NCBI GenBank assembly: GCA_015654825.1 | Contig: JAATGE010000237.1 | Span: 1-5,740 of the forward strand | Origin: Rhodospirillales bacterium | Lineage (GTDB): Bacteria > Pseudomonadota > Alphaproteobacteria > Acetobacterales > Acetobacteraceae | Reading direction: 5' to 3' | DNA length: 5,740 nt | Shown: positions 1 to 5,710 of the stretch, piece after piece | How the letters are laid out: each line of letters starts with the position of its first letter | Position numbering within the stretch: the first letter of the stretch is position 1 | Made by a program: the position numbers and the translations under genes | Notes under the pieces: generated by a model | What the model saw: the letters and a program-made list of their open reading frames with translations, nothing else | Databases searched by the model: none | What the model was told of the DNA's origin: nothing

Positions 1-1
1 G

Positions 2-412
2 CGCGAGGAACTCGCGAAACGGCAGTACCGCCTGGTGCTTTGGCTGACCGGCACGGTGGACGCGGTGAATTCCGTGCCGCCCGACGATTTCTACGAAGCA
101 CTCGCCGACGGCGCCGCCGCCGCCGGCAACGCCGGGGCCGACCTGGTGCTGATCGACCCGCAATACAGCCGGTTCCTGGAGGCCAACGCCAATCTGCAGC
201 CGTATTTCTCGGCGATGCAGGCGGTGGGCGCACTATCCGGCGTGGTGCTGTTCCACCGCTTCGACATCATGCGCGACTGGGCCGGCGAAGGTTCGATCGA
301 CCTGGAACGCACGAAGAAGGCGGACCGGCCGGCGGCCGCAACGCGGCTGCACGCGTGCCTGGGGCGCGAGTTGGCACGCATGCTGGTGCAGGATCTGGCG
401 GCTGGGCAGTAG
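2..412 (+). CDS. SGNH/GDSL-hydrolase-like protein, C-terminal part (5' end outside window)
   Basis: The reading frame is open from the left edge, so this is the last 136 residues of a longer protein; an internal GTG at 35 opens the same frame but is unlikely to be the real start. The fragment reads as the C-terminal half of an alpha/beta SGNH-type esterase. A hydrophobic strand (LVLWLTGTVDAVN) resembles the block III region, a second strand (ADLVLIDPQYS) follows, then GVVLFHRFDIM, and a late histidine in RLHACLGREL resembles the block V catalytic His. The match is loose: the usual G-x-N-D and D-x-x-H signatures are not canonical here, and the serine-bearing block I would lie upstream, so activity cannot be judged. 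In this family such enzymes hydrolyse or transfer ester groups, often on glycans. The adjacent convergent acyltransferase makes a glycan ester role plausible. The TAG stop touches the start of a palindromic repeat. Confidence 0.5.
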   Translation, partial: REELAKRQYRLVLWLTGTVDAVNSVPPDDFYEALADGAAAAGNAGADLVLIDPQYSRFLEANANLQPYFSAMQAVGALSGVVLFHRFDIMRDWAGEGSIDLERTKKADRPAAATRLHACLGRELARMLVQDLAAGQ

Positions 413-620
413 CCGACCAGGGGGCTCTGCCCCCTGGACCCAAGACGGCGTGCCGCCGCCCTCGTACGCGCTGCGCGGCGGGAGTCTTCTGTACGGTCTG
501 GCGAGACGTGGATTTAGCAGCGCGCTCGCAGCGGACGCCAGACTCGGAACAGATTAATCGGGTCTGGGGCCTACTGGCCCCAGCGGGTCCAGGGCAGAGC
601 CCTGGCCTTTCCTTCCCTTA
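413..620. repeat. Intergenic palindromic repeat, copy 1 (two-armed, about 208 bp)
   Basis: This element fills the gap between the convergent SGNH-like and acyltransferase genes. The left arm has a perfect 9-bp hairpin, CCAGGGGGC (417-425) / GCCCCCTGG (429-437), with a TCT loop. The right arm has CTGGGGCC (564-571) / GGCCCCAG (576-583) with a TACT loop, then CCAGGGC (589-595) / GCCCTGG (599-605) with an AGA loop. The two outer hairpins with their neighbouring GGACCC / GGGTCC are inverted copies of each other, so the element has terminal inverted repeats like a small non-autonomous mobile element. The centre (about 441-560) holds GACGGCGTGCCGCC, also present in copy 2, and no convincing ORF. 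The hairpins may act as a bidirectional terminator for the two converging genes, but there is no strong T-run. Confidence 0.8.
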
Positions 621-635
621 ACTTAACCCCTCTCC

Positions 636-1442
636 TCACGCTATGAGCACCGGCGCGGGCCGGGAAAGCGGCAGTTGTTTCGCCCTGCCTATCCTGCGGG
701 AGAGCGTAATGGACGGGGCCTCGACATATTTCCACATCAGCCAGGCCGCACCGAACACCAGCGGCACGCCGAGTGCCACGCCCGGGCGCCCGAACGCCAC
801 CAACAAGGCCGATAGGACCGGCATGTGGCTGAGGTAGAGGCTGTAGGATATCTTGCCGAGCCATTGCGGAGCCCGTGTTTCCAGCGGCCGGAAACGAAAC
901 TTGAAACGCGAGAGCGCGGCGCCCGTGAGGAAGCAGCCCAGCCAGAACAGCGGACCGGGAATTAGCCATGCGGCCAGCCACAGCGGCGGGATCAGCGCCG
1001 CCCGCCACAGCGATCCGCGGCCGAACCATGCAATGAACGGAATGAACGGCATGGCCCATGCCTCCACGCACAGCGACCACGCGGGCGGGTTGCTGTACAG
1101 TGCCGTCATGCCGGCGCGAAGGTTGAAGCCGGGGAACCAGGCAAGCACGGCGAGCGGAAAAAGGTGCTTCTGCACCAGGGCGCCGGCCAGGAGGCCGACG
1201 GCATAAACCGGCCAGAGCCGGACCGCGCGGCGCGCCAGGAACGCCCAATACCGCCCGTCATAAGCCGGGGTCAGCACATATCCGGAAATCACCAGGAAAC
1301 ACCAAACCGCGGCGGTGGCGAAGCCGCCCAGCGCGTTGGTGCCCAGGCAGAAGGCCACATGATAGGTCAGCACCACCAGCGCGAGCATCCCGCGAAGCCC
1401 GTCCAGCGCGGGGATTCGGGGGCTCGGGTCGGTTTGTCGCAT
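636..1442 (-). CDS. Acyltransferase-3 family membrane O-acyltransferase (OafA-like), compact form
   Basis: This is an integral membrane protein of 268 residues that likely transfers an acyl group, usually acetyl, from a cytoplasmic donor to a sugar of a surface glycan. Family hallmarks appear in order, numbered from the chosen start: LDGLRG with the R17-x10-H28 motif in the first membrane segment, FLVISGY (49-55), the basic loop RRAVRLWP (71-78), PAWSLCVE (120-127) with the conserved acidic residue, and LGKISYSLYLSH (195-206), ending with KYVEAP near 238. I count about eight hydrophobic segments. The usual domain is nearer 320-370 residues with about ten segments; both ends look intact and the shortening falls between WSLCVE and LGKISYS. 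I chose the ATG at 1442, preceded by a GGCGG; the frame also allows a TTG at 1457 without a visible ribosome site. It converges with the SGNH-like gene and diverges from the glycosyltransferase. Confidence 0.9.
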   Translation of the reverse strand: MRQTDPSPRIPALDGLRGMLALVVLTYHVAFCLGTNALGGFATAAVWCFLVISGYVLTPAYDGRYWAFLARRAVRLWPVYAVGLLAGALVQKHLFPLAVLAWFPGFNLRAGMTALYSNPPAWSLCVEAWAMPFIPFIAWFGRGSLWRAALIPPLWLAAWLIPGPLFWLGCFLTGAALSRFKFRFRPLETRAPQWLGKISYSLYLSHMPVLSALLVAFGRPGVALGVPLVFGAAWLMWKYVEAPSITLSRRIGRAKQLPLSRPAPVLIA

Positions 1443-1587
1443 TAATGGCACCGCCAAGCGTAATCAGAGACAATTTTGAATTGCACCACAATACCGCGAT
1501 CCGCGCAAGGGCCGCGTAGCGTTCGGCAAATGAGCCCCTAAGCGCGAAGATAAGGATTATAGAACGAAATCAATGAGTTGAATTTAC
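1443..1587. other. Divergent intergenic region, AT-richer part
   Basis: Together with the repeat that follows it, this makes a gap of about 350 bp between the divergently transcribed acyltransferase and glycosyltransferase genes. No ORF with protein-like composition is visible. It is the most AT-rich part of the window, notably 1455-1495 and 1548-1590, and should hold the acyltransferase promoter, but I find no good -35/-10 pair on the minus strand. A 13-bp inverted repeat, CAATT-TTG-AATTG (1471-1483), sits about 30 bp upstream of the acyltransferase start and could be a regulator site or chance. Nothing else is recognisable. Confidence 0.5.
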
Positions 1588-1717
1588 ATGGCTTCGCCGA
1601 CCGGAGCCTCTGCCCCTGGCCCCCGACGGCGTGCCGCCACCTGCGTTAGCGCAGCGCTATTGGGGGTCTGGGGGCCTCAGGCCCCAGCGGGGGTGCAGGG
1701 CACAGCCTCCTGGCCTT
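1588..1717. repeat. Intergenic palindromic repeat, copy 2 (two-armed, degenerate)
   Basis: This copy has the same architecture and orientation as copy 1. A left edge GCCGACC (1596-1602) leads into a CTCTGCCCCTGG arm, then GACGGCGTGCCGCC (1624-1637), a small stem TGCG/CGCA (1642-1653), the central GGGGCC-TCA-GGCCCC hairpin (1671-1685, modulo loop choice) and a right arm ending in CCTGGCCTT (1709-1717). Both outer hairpins are broken by substitutions and a 2-base insertion compared with copy 1, so this copy appears to be decaying. The inner part is about 75 bp shorter than in copy 1. The tag ATGGCTTCGCC at 1588-1598 recurs at the edge of copy 3. A 64-codon ORF starting at this ATG is just a reading of the repeat. 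Confidence 0.7.
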
Positions 1718-1725
1718 ACTACCGC

Positions 1726-1754
1726 TTGACAACATCGACCCGCAATCCGCAGAA
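1726..1754 (+). promoter_or_regulatory. Possible sigma70-type promoter upstream of the glycosyltransferase
   Basis: A perfect TTGACA -35 box lies at 1726-1731, just after repeat copy 2 and about 60 bp before the glycosyltransferase start. At the expected 17-base spacing there is only a poor -10 candidate (GCAGAA, 1749-1754). The position suits the three-gene group downstream. The weak -10 makes this a tentative call. Confidence 0.25.
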
Positions 1755-1791
1755 CCGCAACGCTAATCCCCAGCTCTCATAACGGGAACGG

Positions 1792-2772
1792 ATGGATATC
1801 TCGGTCGTCATTCCCGTCTATAACGAAGCTGACGGCCTGCCGTCGCTGATCGCCCTGTTGCGCGATGCGCTCGATCCGCTGCCGCAAACCGCCGAAATCA
1901 TCTTTGTCGATGACGGCTCCGCCGACGCATCCGCCAGCATCCTCGAGGATTTCGCACGCGCCGACCCTCGCCTGCACGTCATTCGCCTGCGCCGCAATTA
2001 CGGCCAGACCGCCGCCATGATGGCAGGCTTTCAGCACGCCACCGGCGATGTCATCATTCCCATGGATGCCGACGGCCAGAACGATCCGCATGATATCCCC
2101 CGCCTGCTCGAAAAACTGGCGGAAGGTTTCGATGTCGTTTCCGGCTGGCGCCGCGACCGCGAGGACAAGGCATTGTCGCGCGTGCTGCCCTCGCGCATCG
2201 CCAATGGCTTGATTTCGTACGTCATGGGCGTGCCCCTGCACGATTACGGCTGCACCATGAAAGCCTACCGGCGGGAGGTAATCGAAGACGTGCGCCTGTA
2301 CGGCGAAATGCACCGTTTCATTCCGATTTACGCGGCGTGGGAAGGCGCCCGCGTCACCGAATTGCCGGTCAGCCACCACCCGCGCCGCTTCGGCACATCG
2401 AAATACGGCCTCGGGCGAATTTTGCGCGTGCTGCTTGATCTTTTCACGCTGTTCTTCATCGACCGCGCGCTCGATCGCCCGATGCAGTTCTTCGGCAAGA
2501 TCGGTGTCGGCGCCTTCTTCCTTTCGGTCCTGGTGTTCCTGTGGGCGCTTGGCCTGCGCTTCTTCGCCCATACCTCGCTGATCCAGACGCCGCTGCCGCT
2601 GCTCGCCGCAACCATCGGCCTTTCCGGCGTGCTTTTCCTGCTGCTCGGCGTGTTGGCGGAACTTACCACGCGCACCTACTTCGAGGCGCGCGGCAAGGCG
2701 CCTTACAAGATCCGGTCGGTGACGCGGCATGCGGATGCGGCGCCGGCTTCGACCGATGCCCGGCGATGGTAA
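1792..2772 (+). CDS. GT2 family glycosyltransferase, polyprenyl-phosphate (DPM1/ArnC/GtrB-like) type with two C-terminal membrane segments
   Basis: This 326-residue enzyme likely transfers a sugar from a nucleotide-sugar donor to a polyprenyl (undecaprenyl) phosphate on the cytoplasmic face of the membrane. The GT-A domain starts at once with SVVIPVYNE (4-12), followed by VDDGS (39-43), the metal-binding DAD (92-94) within MDADGQNDP, DYGCTMKAYRR (151-161), HRFIP (174-178) and RRFGTSKYG (198-206), all in the order of the ArnC/GtrB-like group. Two hydrophobic segments follow (about 232-254 and 268-290) and then a basic tail, the usual topology and length. The DAD site reads DADGQ where many relatives read D-x-D-L-Q. 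The ATG is preceded by a modest GGGA at 1784-1787. It is the first gene of a co-directional group. Its TAA stop lies inside the conserved edge of repeat copy 3. The donor sugar cannot be predicted. Confidence 0.92.
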   Translation: MDISVVIPVYNEADGLPSLIALLRDALDPLPQTAEIIFVDDGSADASASILEDFARADPRLHVIRLRRNYGQTAAMMAGFQHATGDVIIPMDADGQNDPHDIPRLLEKLAEGFDVVSGWRRDREDKALSRVLPSRIANGLISYVMGVPLHDYGCTMKAYRREVIEDVRLYGEMHRFIPIYAAWEGARVTELPVSHHPRRFGTSKYGLGRILRVLLDLFTLFFIDRALDRPMQFFGKIGVGAFFLSVLVFLWALGLRFFAHTSLIQTPLPLLAATIGLSGVLFLLLGVLAELTTRTYFEARGKAPYKIRSVTRHADAAPASTDARRW

Positions 2773-2849
2773 GGGCGCAGGAAGGCCAGGGGCGGTGCCC
2801 CTGGACCCCGCCGGGGACAAGTCCCCAGACCCCATTTAATGGCTTCGCC
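2770..2849. repeat. Intergenic palindromic repeat, copy 3 (one-armed)
   Basis: This 80-bp copy sits between the glycosyltransferase and the amidotransferase, in opposite orientation to copies 1 and 2. It runs TAAGGGCGCAGGAAGGCC, then hairpin CCAGGGGC (2786-2793) / GCCCCTGG (2797-2804) with a GGT loop, then GGGGAC (2813-2818) / GTCCCC (2821-2826), then CAGACCCCATT and the tag ATGGCTTCGCC (2839-2849). Its first three bases are the stop codon of the glycosyltransferase, and its last base is 5 bp before the next start codon. It may stabilise, attenuate or terminate the transcript between the two genes; there is no T-run after either hairpin. Confidence 0.8.
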
Positions 2850-2854
2850 TCATC

Positions 2855-4771
2855 ATGTGCGGCATAGCGGGCTTTACTTCGCCGGACGCTTCCGCCGGCG
2901 AAACGCTCAGCGCCATGCTGGCAGCCCTCGCGCACCGCGGCCCGGATGCCGCCGCCCACTACGCGGATGCCACCCTCGCACTCGCCCATACCCGGCTTGC
3001 CGTCGTTGATCTCGCCGGCGGCGCGCAACCACGCATCGATCCGGTTACCGGCGACGCCCTCGTATTCAATGGCGAGATATACGGCTTTGCCGCGCTCGCC
3101 GAAAAGCTGCGCGCCGCCGGCGTTCCGTTGCGCGACCGCTCCGACACCGAAGTGCTGTTCCAGTTGCTGCGCCTGCATGGCGTGCGCGAAACCCTCGCTT
3201 TGATCGACGGCATGTTCGCGTTCGCCTGGCGCGACGGCGCCACCGGCGCGCTTCATCTCGCGCGCGATCGTTTCGGCGAAAAGCCGCTTTACTATGGCGC
3301 CGCGGGCGGCGCACTGGTGTTCGGCTCGGAAGTCTCCGCGATCTTCTGCCACCCCGCGTTCAGCGCCGCTGCACCCGATCTCGCGGCCGCCTACGCGTTG
3401 CTGCAATTCGAATACCTGCCCGGCACCTTTTCCGGGTGGCAGGGCATCGAAAAACTGCCGCCGGCGTCGCTGCTCACGTTCCACCAGGGCCGTACCACCG
3501 TCGAGCGCTACTGGTCGCCGCCGCTGCCGCACGAGACCATATCCGAAGCCGCCGCCCTGGAGCGCCTCGACACACTCCTGCATGAAGCCGTGCGCCAACA
3601 GGTCGTGGCCGACGTGCCGCTCGGCATATTCCTATCCGGTGGTATCGATTCCAGTCTGCTGACCGCCATCGCGGCGCGCGAGGTGCCCGGCATTACCGCC
3701 CTGACCGTGCGCGCCGGTGCCGGCGATTTCGACGAAACCCCTTACGCCATCGAAGCCGCCCGCCACCTCGGCGTGCGCCATGAAATCGTCGACCTTGCCG
3801 GTGGCGACCTGACCGCCGCCTTCGATGCGTGTATGGAACACCTTTCCGAACCGCTGGCCGATTCGTCCCTGCTGCCGACCTACCTGGTGTGCCGTGCCGC
3901 GCGGGCGCGCATGACCGTCGCCCTGGGCGGCGACGGCGCCGACGAACTTTTCGGCGGTTATCCGAATTTTTATGTGCAACGCTTCGCCCCGCTGATGCAG
4001 GCGTTTCCACAGCTTTCCGGCGCCGCGCTGGTCGGCGTGCTCAATCTGTTGCCGCCCGGCCGGGGCTATATGAATTTCCGCTTCCGCCTTGCCCAGTTGG
4101 CGCACGGTTTCGGCCACCGCACGACCCGCCAATCCTTCCTGTGGATGGCGCCGTTCGGCCCGTATTACATGCAAGGCCTGTTCAGCGCGGACATCGCCCG
4201 TGCGCCGCTTGCGGCCGGTGCCTTCGCCCCGATCGACGCGGCCGCGATCGAGGCTGCCGGCATCGGCAGCATCGAGCGGCTGCTGCACCAGTTCCTGCTG
4301 ACTTATTTACCCGACGACATTCTTATGAAAACCGATCGCGCCGCCATGTTCAACAGCCTGGAAGTGCGTGCGCCGTATTTGCATCGGCCATTGGCCGAAT
4401 TCGCCGCCACCCTGCCGGCGACGCTCAAACTCCGGAACGGCTCCGGCAAGCACATTTTGAAACTGCTGGCACGGCGCTATTTGCCCGCCGCCCTGATCGA
4501 CCGCAGGAAGCACGGGTTCGCGGTCCCGATCGGCGATCTGCTGCGCACGTCGTTGCGCGAGCGCGCCGTGGACATTCTGCTCTCCACCGGCAATCCCGTG
4601 GCACCCTGGTTCAACCGCGGCACGATCGAAACCATGCTCGCCGCGCATCTGTCCGGGCGGCGCGACCATGGCAAACGCCTGTGGGCGCTCACCGTCCTGT
4701 TTTCCGTCGCGGCCCGCGGCAAACCGCGTTCGCACGCAACACCCGTTCCCTCCCTTGCCGGATACGCCTGA
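2855..4771 (+). CDS. asnB: Glutamine-hydrolysing asparagine synthetase family amidotransferase (AsnB-like)
   Basis: This 638-residue cytoplasmic enzyme has the two-domain AsnB plan. The N-terminal class II glutaminase domain begins MCGIAGF, where Cys2 becomes the catalytic nucleophile after Met removal. It is followed by HRGPD (27-31), FNGEIYG (71-77), SDTEV (96-100) and ARDRFGEKPLYY (136-147). The C-terminal synthetase domain carries the ATP-binding loop SGGIDSS (261-267), GGDGADELFGGY (358-369), LPDDILMKTDRA (485-496), LEVRAPYL (502-509) and KHGFAVPIG (552-560). All key residues seem present, so it should form ammonia from glutamine and activate a carboxylate with ATP. The family makes asparagine, but relatives in glycan clusters are thought to amidate sugar acids or other carboxylates, and the neighbours here favour that. 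The start is fixed by Cys2 although no Shine-Dalgarno is visible; the upstream bases are repeat copy 3. The methyltransferase follows after 4 bp. Confidence 0.93.
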   Translation: MCGIAGFTSPDASAGETLSAMLAALAHRGPDAAAHYADATLALAHTRLAVVDLAGGAQPRIDPVTGDALVFNGEIYGFAALAEKLRAAGVPLRDRSDTEVLFQLLRLHGVRETLALIDGMFAFAWRDGATGALHLARDRFGEKPLYYGAAGGALVFGSEVSAIFCHPAFSAAAPDLAAAYALLQFEYLPGTFSGWQGIEKLPPASLLTFHQGRTTVERYWSPPLPHETISEAAALERLDTLLHEAVRQQVVADVPLGIFLSGGIDSSLLTAIAAREVPGITALTVRAGAGDFDETPYAIEAARHLGVRHEIVDLAGGDLTAAFDACMEHLSEPLADSSLLPTYLVCRAARARMTVALGGDGADELFGGYPNFYVQRFAPLMQAFPQLSGAALVGVLNLLPPGRGYMNFRFRLAQLAHGFGHRTTRQSFLWMAPFGPYYMQGLFSADIARAPLAAGAFAPIDAAAIEAAGIGSIERLLHQFLLTYLPDDILMKTDRAAMFNSLEVRAPYLHRPLAEFAATLPATLKLRNGSGKHILKLLARRYLPAALIDRRKHGFAVPIGDLLRTSLRERAVDILLSTGNPVAPWFNRGTIETMLAAHLSGRRDHGKRLWALTVLFSVAARGKPRSHATPVPSLAGYA

Positions 4772-4775
4772 TCTC

Positions 4776-5573
4776 ATGGCCGATACCGAAAAACGCGACC
4801 GCGAAGGCTCGCCCGACCGTTTCGGCTATGAATGGGGCACCTATGCCGAAATCCTGCCCATCTACGAAGAACAGTTCCGCCGCTGGACGCCGCGCCTGGC
4901 TGCGTCTGACTGGCGTGGTGCGACCTTTCTCGACGTTGGCTGCGGCATGGGCCGCAACAGTTTCTGGCCGATGAGTTATGGCGCCGCGGGTGGCGTCGCG
5001 GTCGATCTCGATCCGCGCTCGCTCGCCGCGGCCCGCCACAATCTTGCCCGCTTTCCCGCCCTGGAGGTTCAGGAGAGAAGTGCGTATGATCTGCCGTTCG
5101 AGAATCGTTTCGATGTCGCCTTTTCGATCGGCGTGATCCACCATCTGGAATTCCCCGACCGTGCCCTGGCGGCCATGGTGCGTGCCGTCAAACCTGGTGG
5201 CCGTGTCGCGATCTGGGTGTATGGAAGGGAAAACAACGGCTGGCTTATCTTCTTTCTGGATCCGCTCCGCCGCGCCCTGTTTTCCCGCCTGCCCGTTGCC
5301 TGGGTGCACCACCTCTCGCTTTACCCGACGGCGCTGCTCTGGCTGCTGCTTCGCCTCGGCCTACGCCCGATCGCCTATTTCCGCCTTATCGCGACCTTTG
5401 GCTTGCCTCACCTGCGCTCCATTGTATTCGACCAGATGCTGCCGCGCATCGCCAACTATTGGTCGCGCGAAGAGGTAGCGGCCATGATGAGCGAAGCCGG
5501 CCTGCAGGACGTCACTCTCGACTGGGTCAACGAAATGTCCTGGGCTGCAATCGGAAGAAAATCGATCGAGTGA
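4776..5573 (+). CDS. Class I SAM-dependent methyltransferase
   Basis: This 265-residue protein has a Rossmann-fold methyltransferase domain. Motif I is FLDVGCGMGRNS (51-62), the acidic end of strand two is VAVDLDP (74-80), DLPF (105-108) follows, strand four is FDVAFSIGVIHHL (112-124), and VKPGGRVAIWVYG (138-150) is the typical post-II motif. A hydrophobic and aromatic stretch (about 178-210) may contact a membrane or a lipid-linked substrate. The C-terminal part, NYWSREEVAAMMSEAGL (227-243), is the usual substrate-side helix of this superfamily. I chose the ATG at 4776, 4 bp after the amidotransferase stop; a longer frame from 4668 would overlap that gene by over 100 bp and adds no family-like sequence. 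No strong ribosome site is visible, so translation may be coupled to the gene before it. The methyl acceptor is unknown; the context suggests a glycan, glycolipid or an amidated product. Confidence 0.9.
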   Translation: MADTEKRDREGSPDRFGYEWGTYAEILPIYEEQFRRWTPRLAASDWRGATFLDVGCGMGRNSFWPMSYGAAGGVAVDLDPRSLAAARHNLARFPALEVQERSAYDLPFENRFDVAFSIGVIHHLEFPDRALAAMVRAVKPGGRVAIWVYGRENNGWLIFFLDPLRRALFSRLPVAWVHHLSLYPTALLWLLLRLGLRPIAYFRLIATFGLPHLRSIVFDQMLPRIANYWSREEVAAMMSEAGLQDVTLDWVNEMSWAAIGRKSIE

Positions 5574-5622
5574 TACCAACTGCCGGAAATCTTGACGTTT
5601 GCGGCCGTGTCCAGGGCGCGGA

Positions 5623-5710
5623 TAAGGGCAGGAAGGCCAGGGCTCTGCCCTGGACCCGCTGGGGCCGTCACGCGAGAGCGTGCTGCGCACGACGGCCCCA
5701 GACCCCCATT
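5623..5710. repeat. Intergenic palindromic repeat, copy 4 (one-armed)
   Basis: This copy has the same orientation and plan as copy 3, 49 bp after the methyltransferase stop. The edge TAAGGGCAGGAAGGCC is followed by a perfect hairpin CCAGGGC (5637-5643) / GCCCTGG (5647-5653) with a TCT loop, then CTGGGGCCGTC (5659-5669) / GACGGCCCCAG (5691-5701), a perfect 11-bp stem whose 21-base head holds two alternative small stems (CACGC/GCGTG and GTGC/GCAC), then ACCCCCATT. Compared with copies 1 and 3 the second hairpin has grown by 3 bp or more and gained the branched head. The last bases of the window, GGCGAAGC (5733-5740), are the reverse complement of part of the ATGGCTTCGCC tag. Confidence 0.8.
5637..5701 (+). 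terminator. Possible transcription end after the three-gene group
   Basis: Two consecutive strong GC-rich hairpins (7-bp and 11-bp perfect stems) in repeat copy 4 lie soon after the methyltransferase stop, where the co-directional group ends or a new unit begins. There is no run of T after either stem, so a classical intrinsic terminator is not shown; an mRNA 3'-end barrier against exonucleases is an equally good reading. Confidence 0.3.

Noticed and set aside
413..620. CRISPR-like array made of the repeated hairpins
   Set aside because: The repeats are inverted, unequal in spacing, spread between genes and have no regular unique spacers or cas genes.
40..621. A 193-codon plus-strand ORF across the SGNH-like gene and repeat copy 1
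   Set aside because: It is very arginine-rich, lies out of frame with the motif-bearing frame and is partly made of repeat sequence.
1588..1782. A 64-codon ORF beginning with ATGGCTTCGCC in the divergent gap
   Set aside because: It is a translation of repeat copy 2 with no ribosome site and no family-like sequence.
1777..2835. A 352-codon minus-strand ORF opposite the glycosyltransferase
   Set aside because: It is antisense to a gene with clear GT2 motifs, its composition (rich in R, G, A, Q, H) is that of a GC-rich antisense shadow, and it runs through repeat copy 3.
2663..3598. A 311-codon minus-strand ORF opposite the amidotransferase N-terminus
   Set aside because: It is antisense to well-conserved AsnB motifs, has no recognisable domain and also spans the repeat.
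4668..4775. N-terminal extension of the methyltransferase to an ATG at 4668
   Set aside because: It would overlap the amidotransferase by over 100 bp, and the extra residues do not look like a methyltransferase N-terminus; the ATG at 4776 is a better fit.
3829..4974. A 381-codon plus-strand ORF overlapping the amidotransferase and methyltransferase
   Set aside because: It lies in another frame of two genes with clear motifs and is arginine/proline-rich as expected for an out-of-frame GC-rich reading.
5592..5626. TTGACG at 5592-5597 as a promoter for a gene beyond the window
   Set aside because: There is no -10-like hexamer at 16-18 bases; the nearest candidate (GATAAG at 5621) is too far away.
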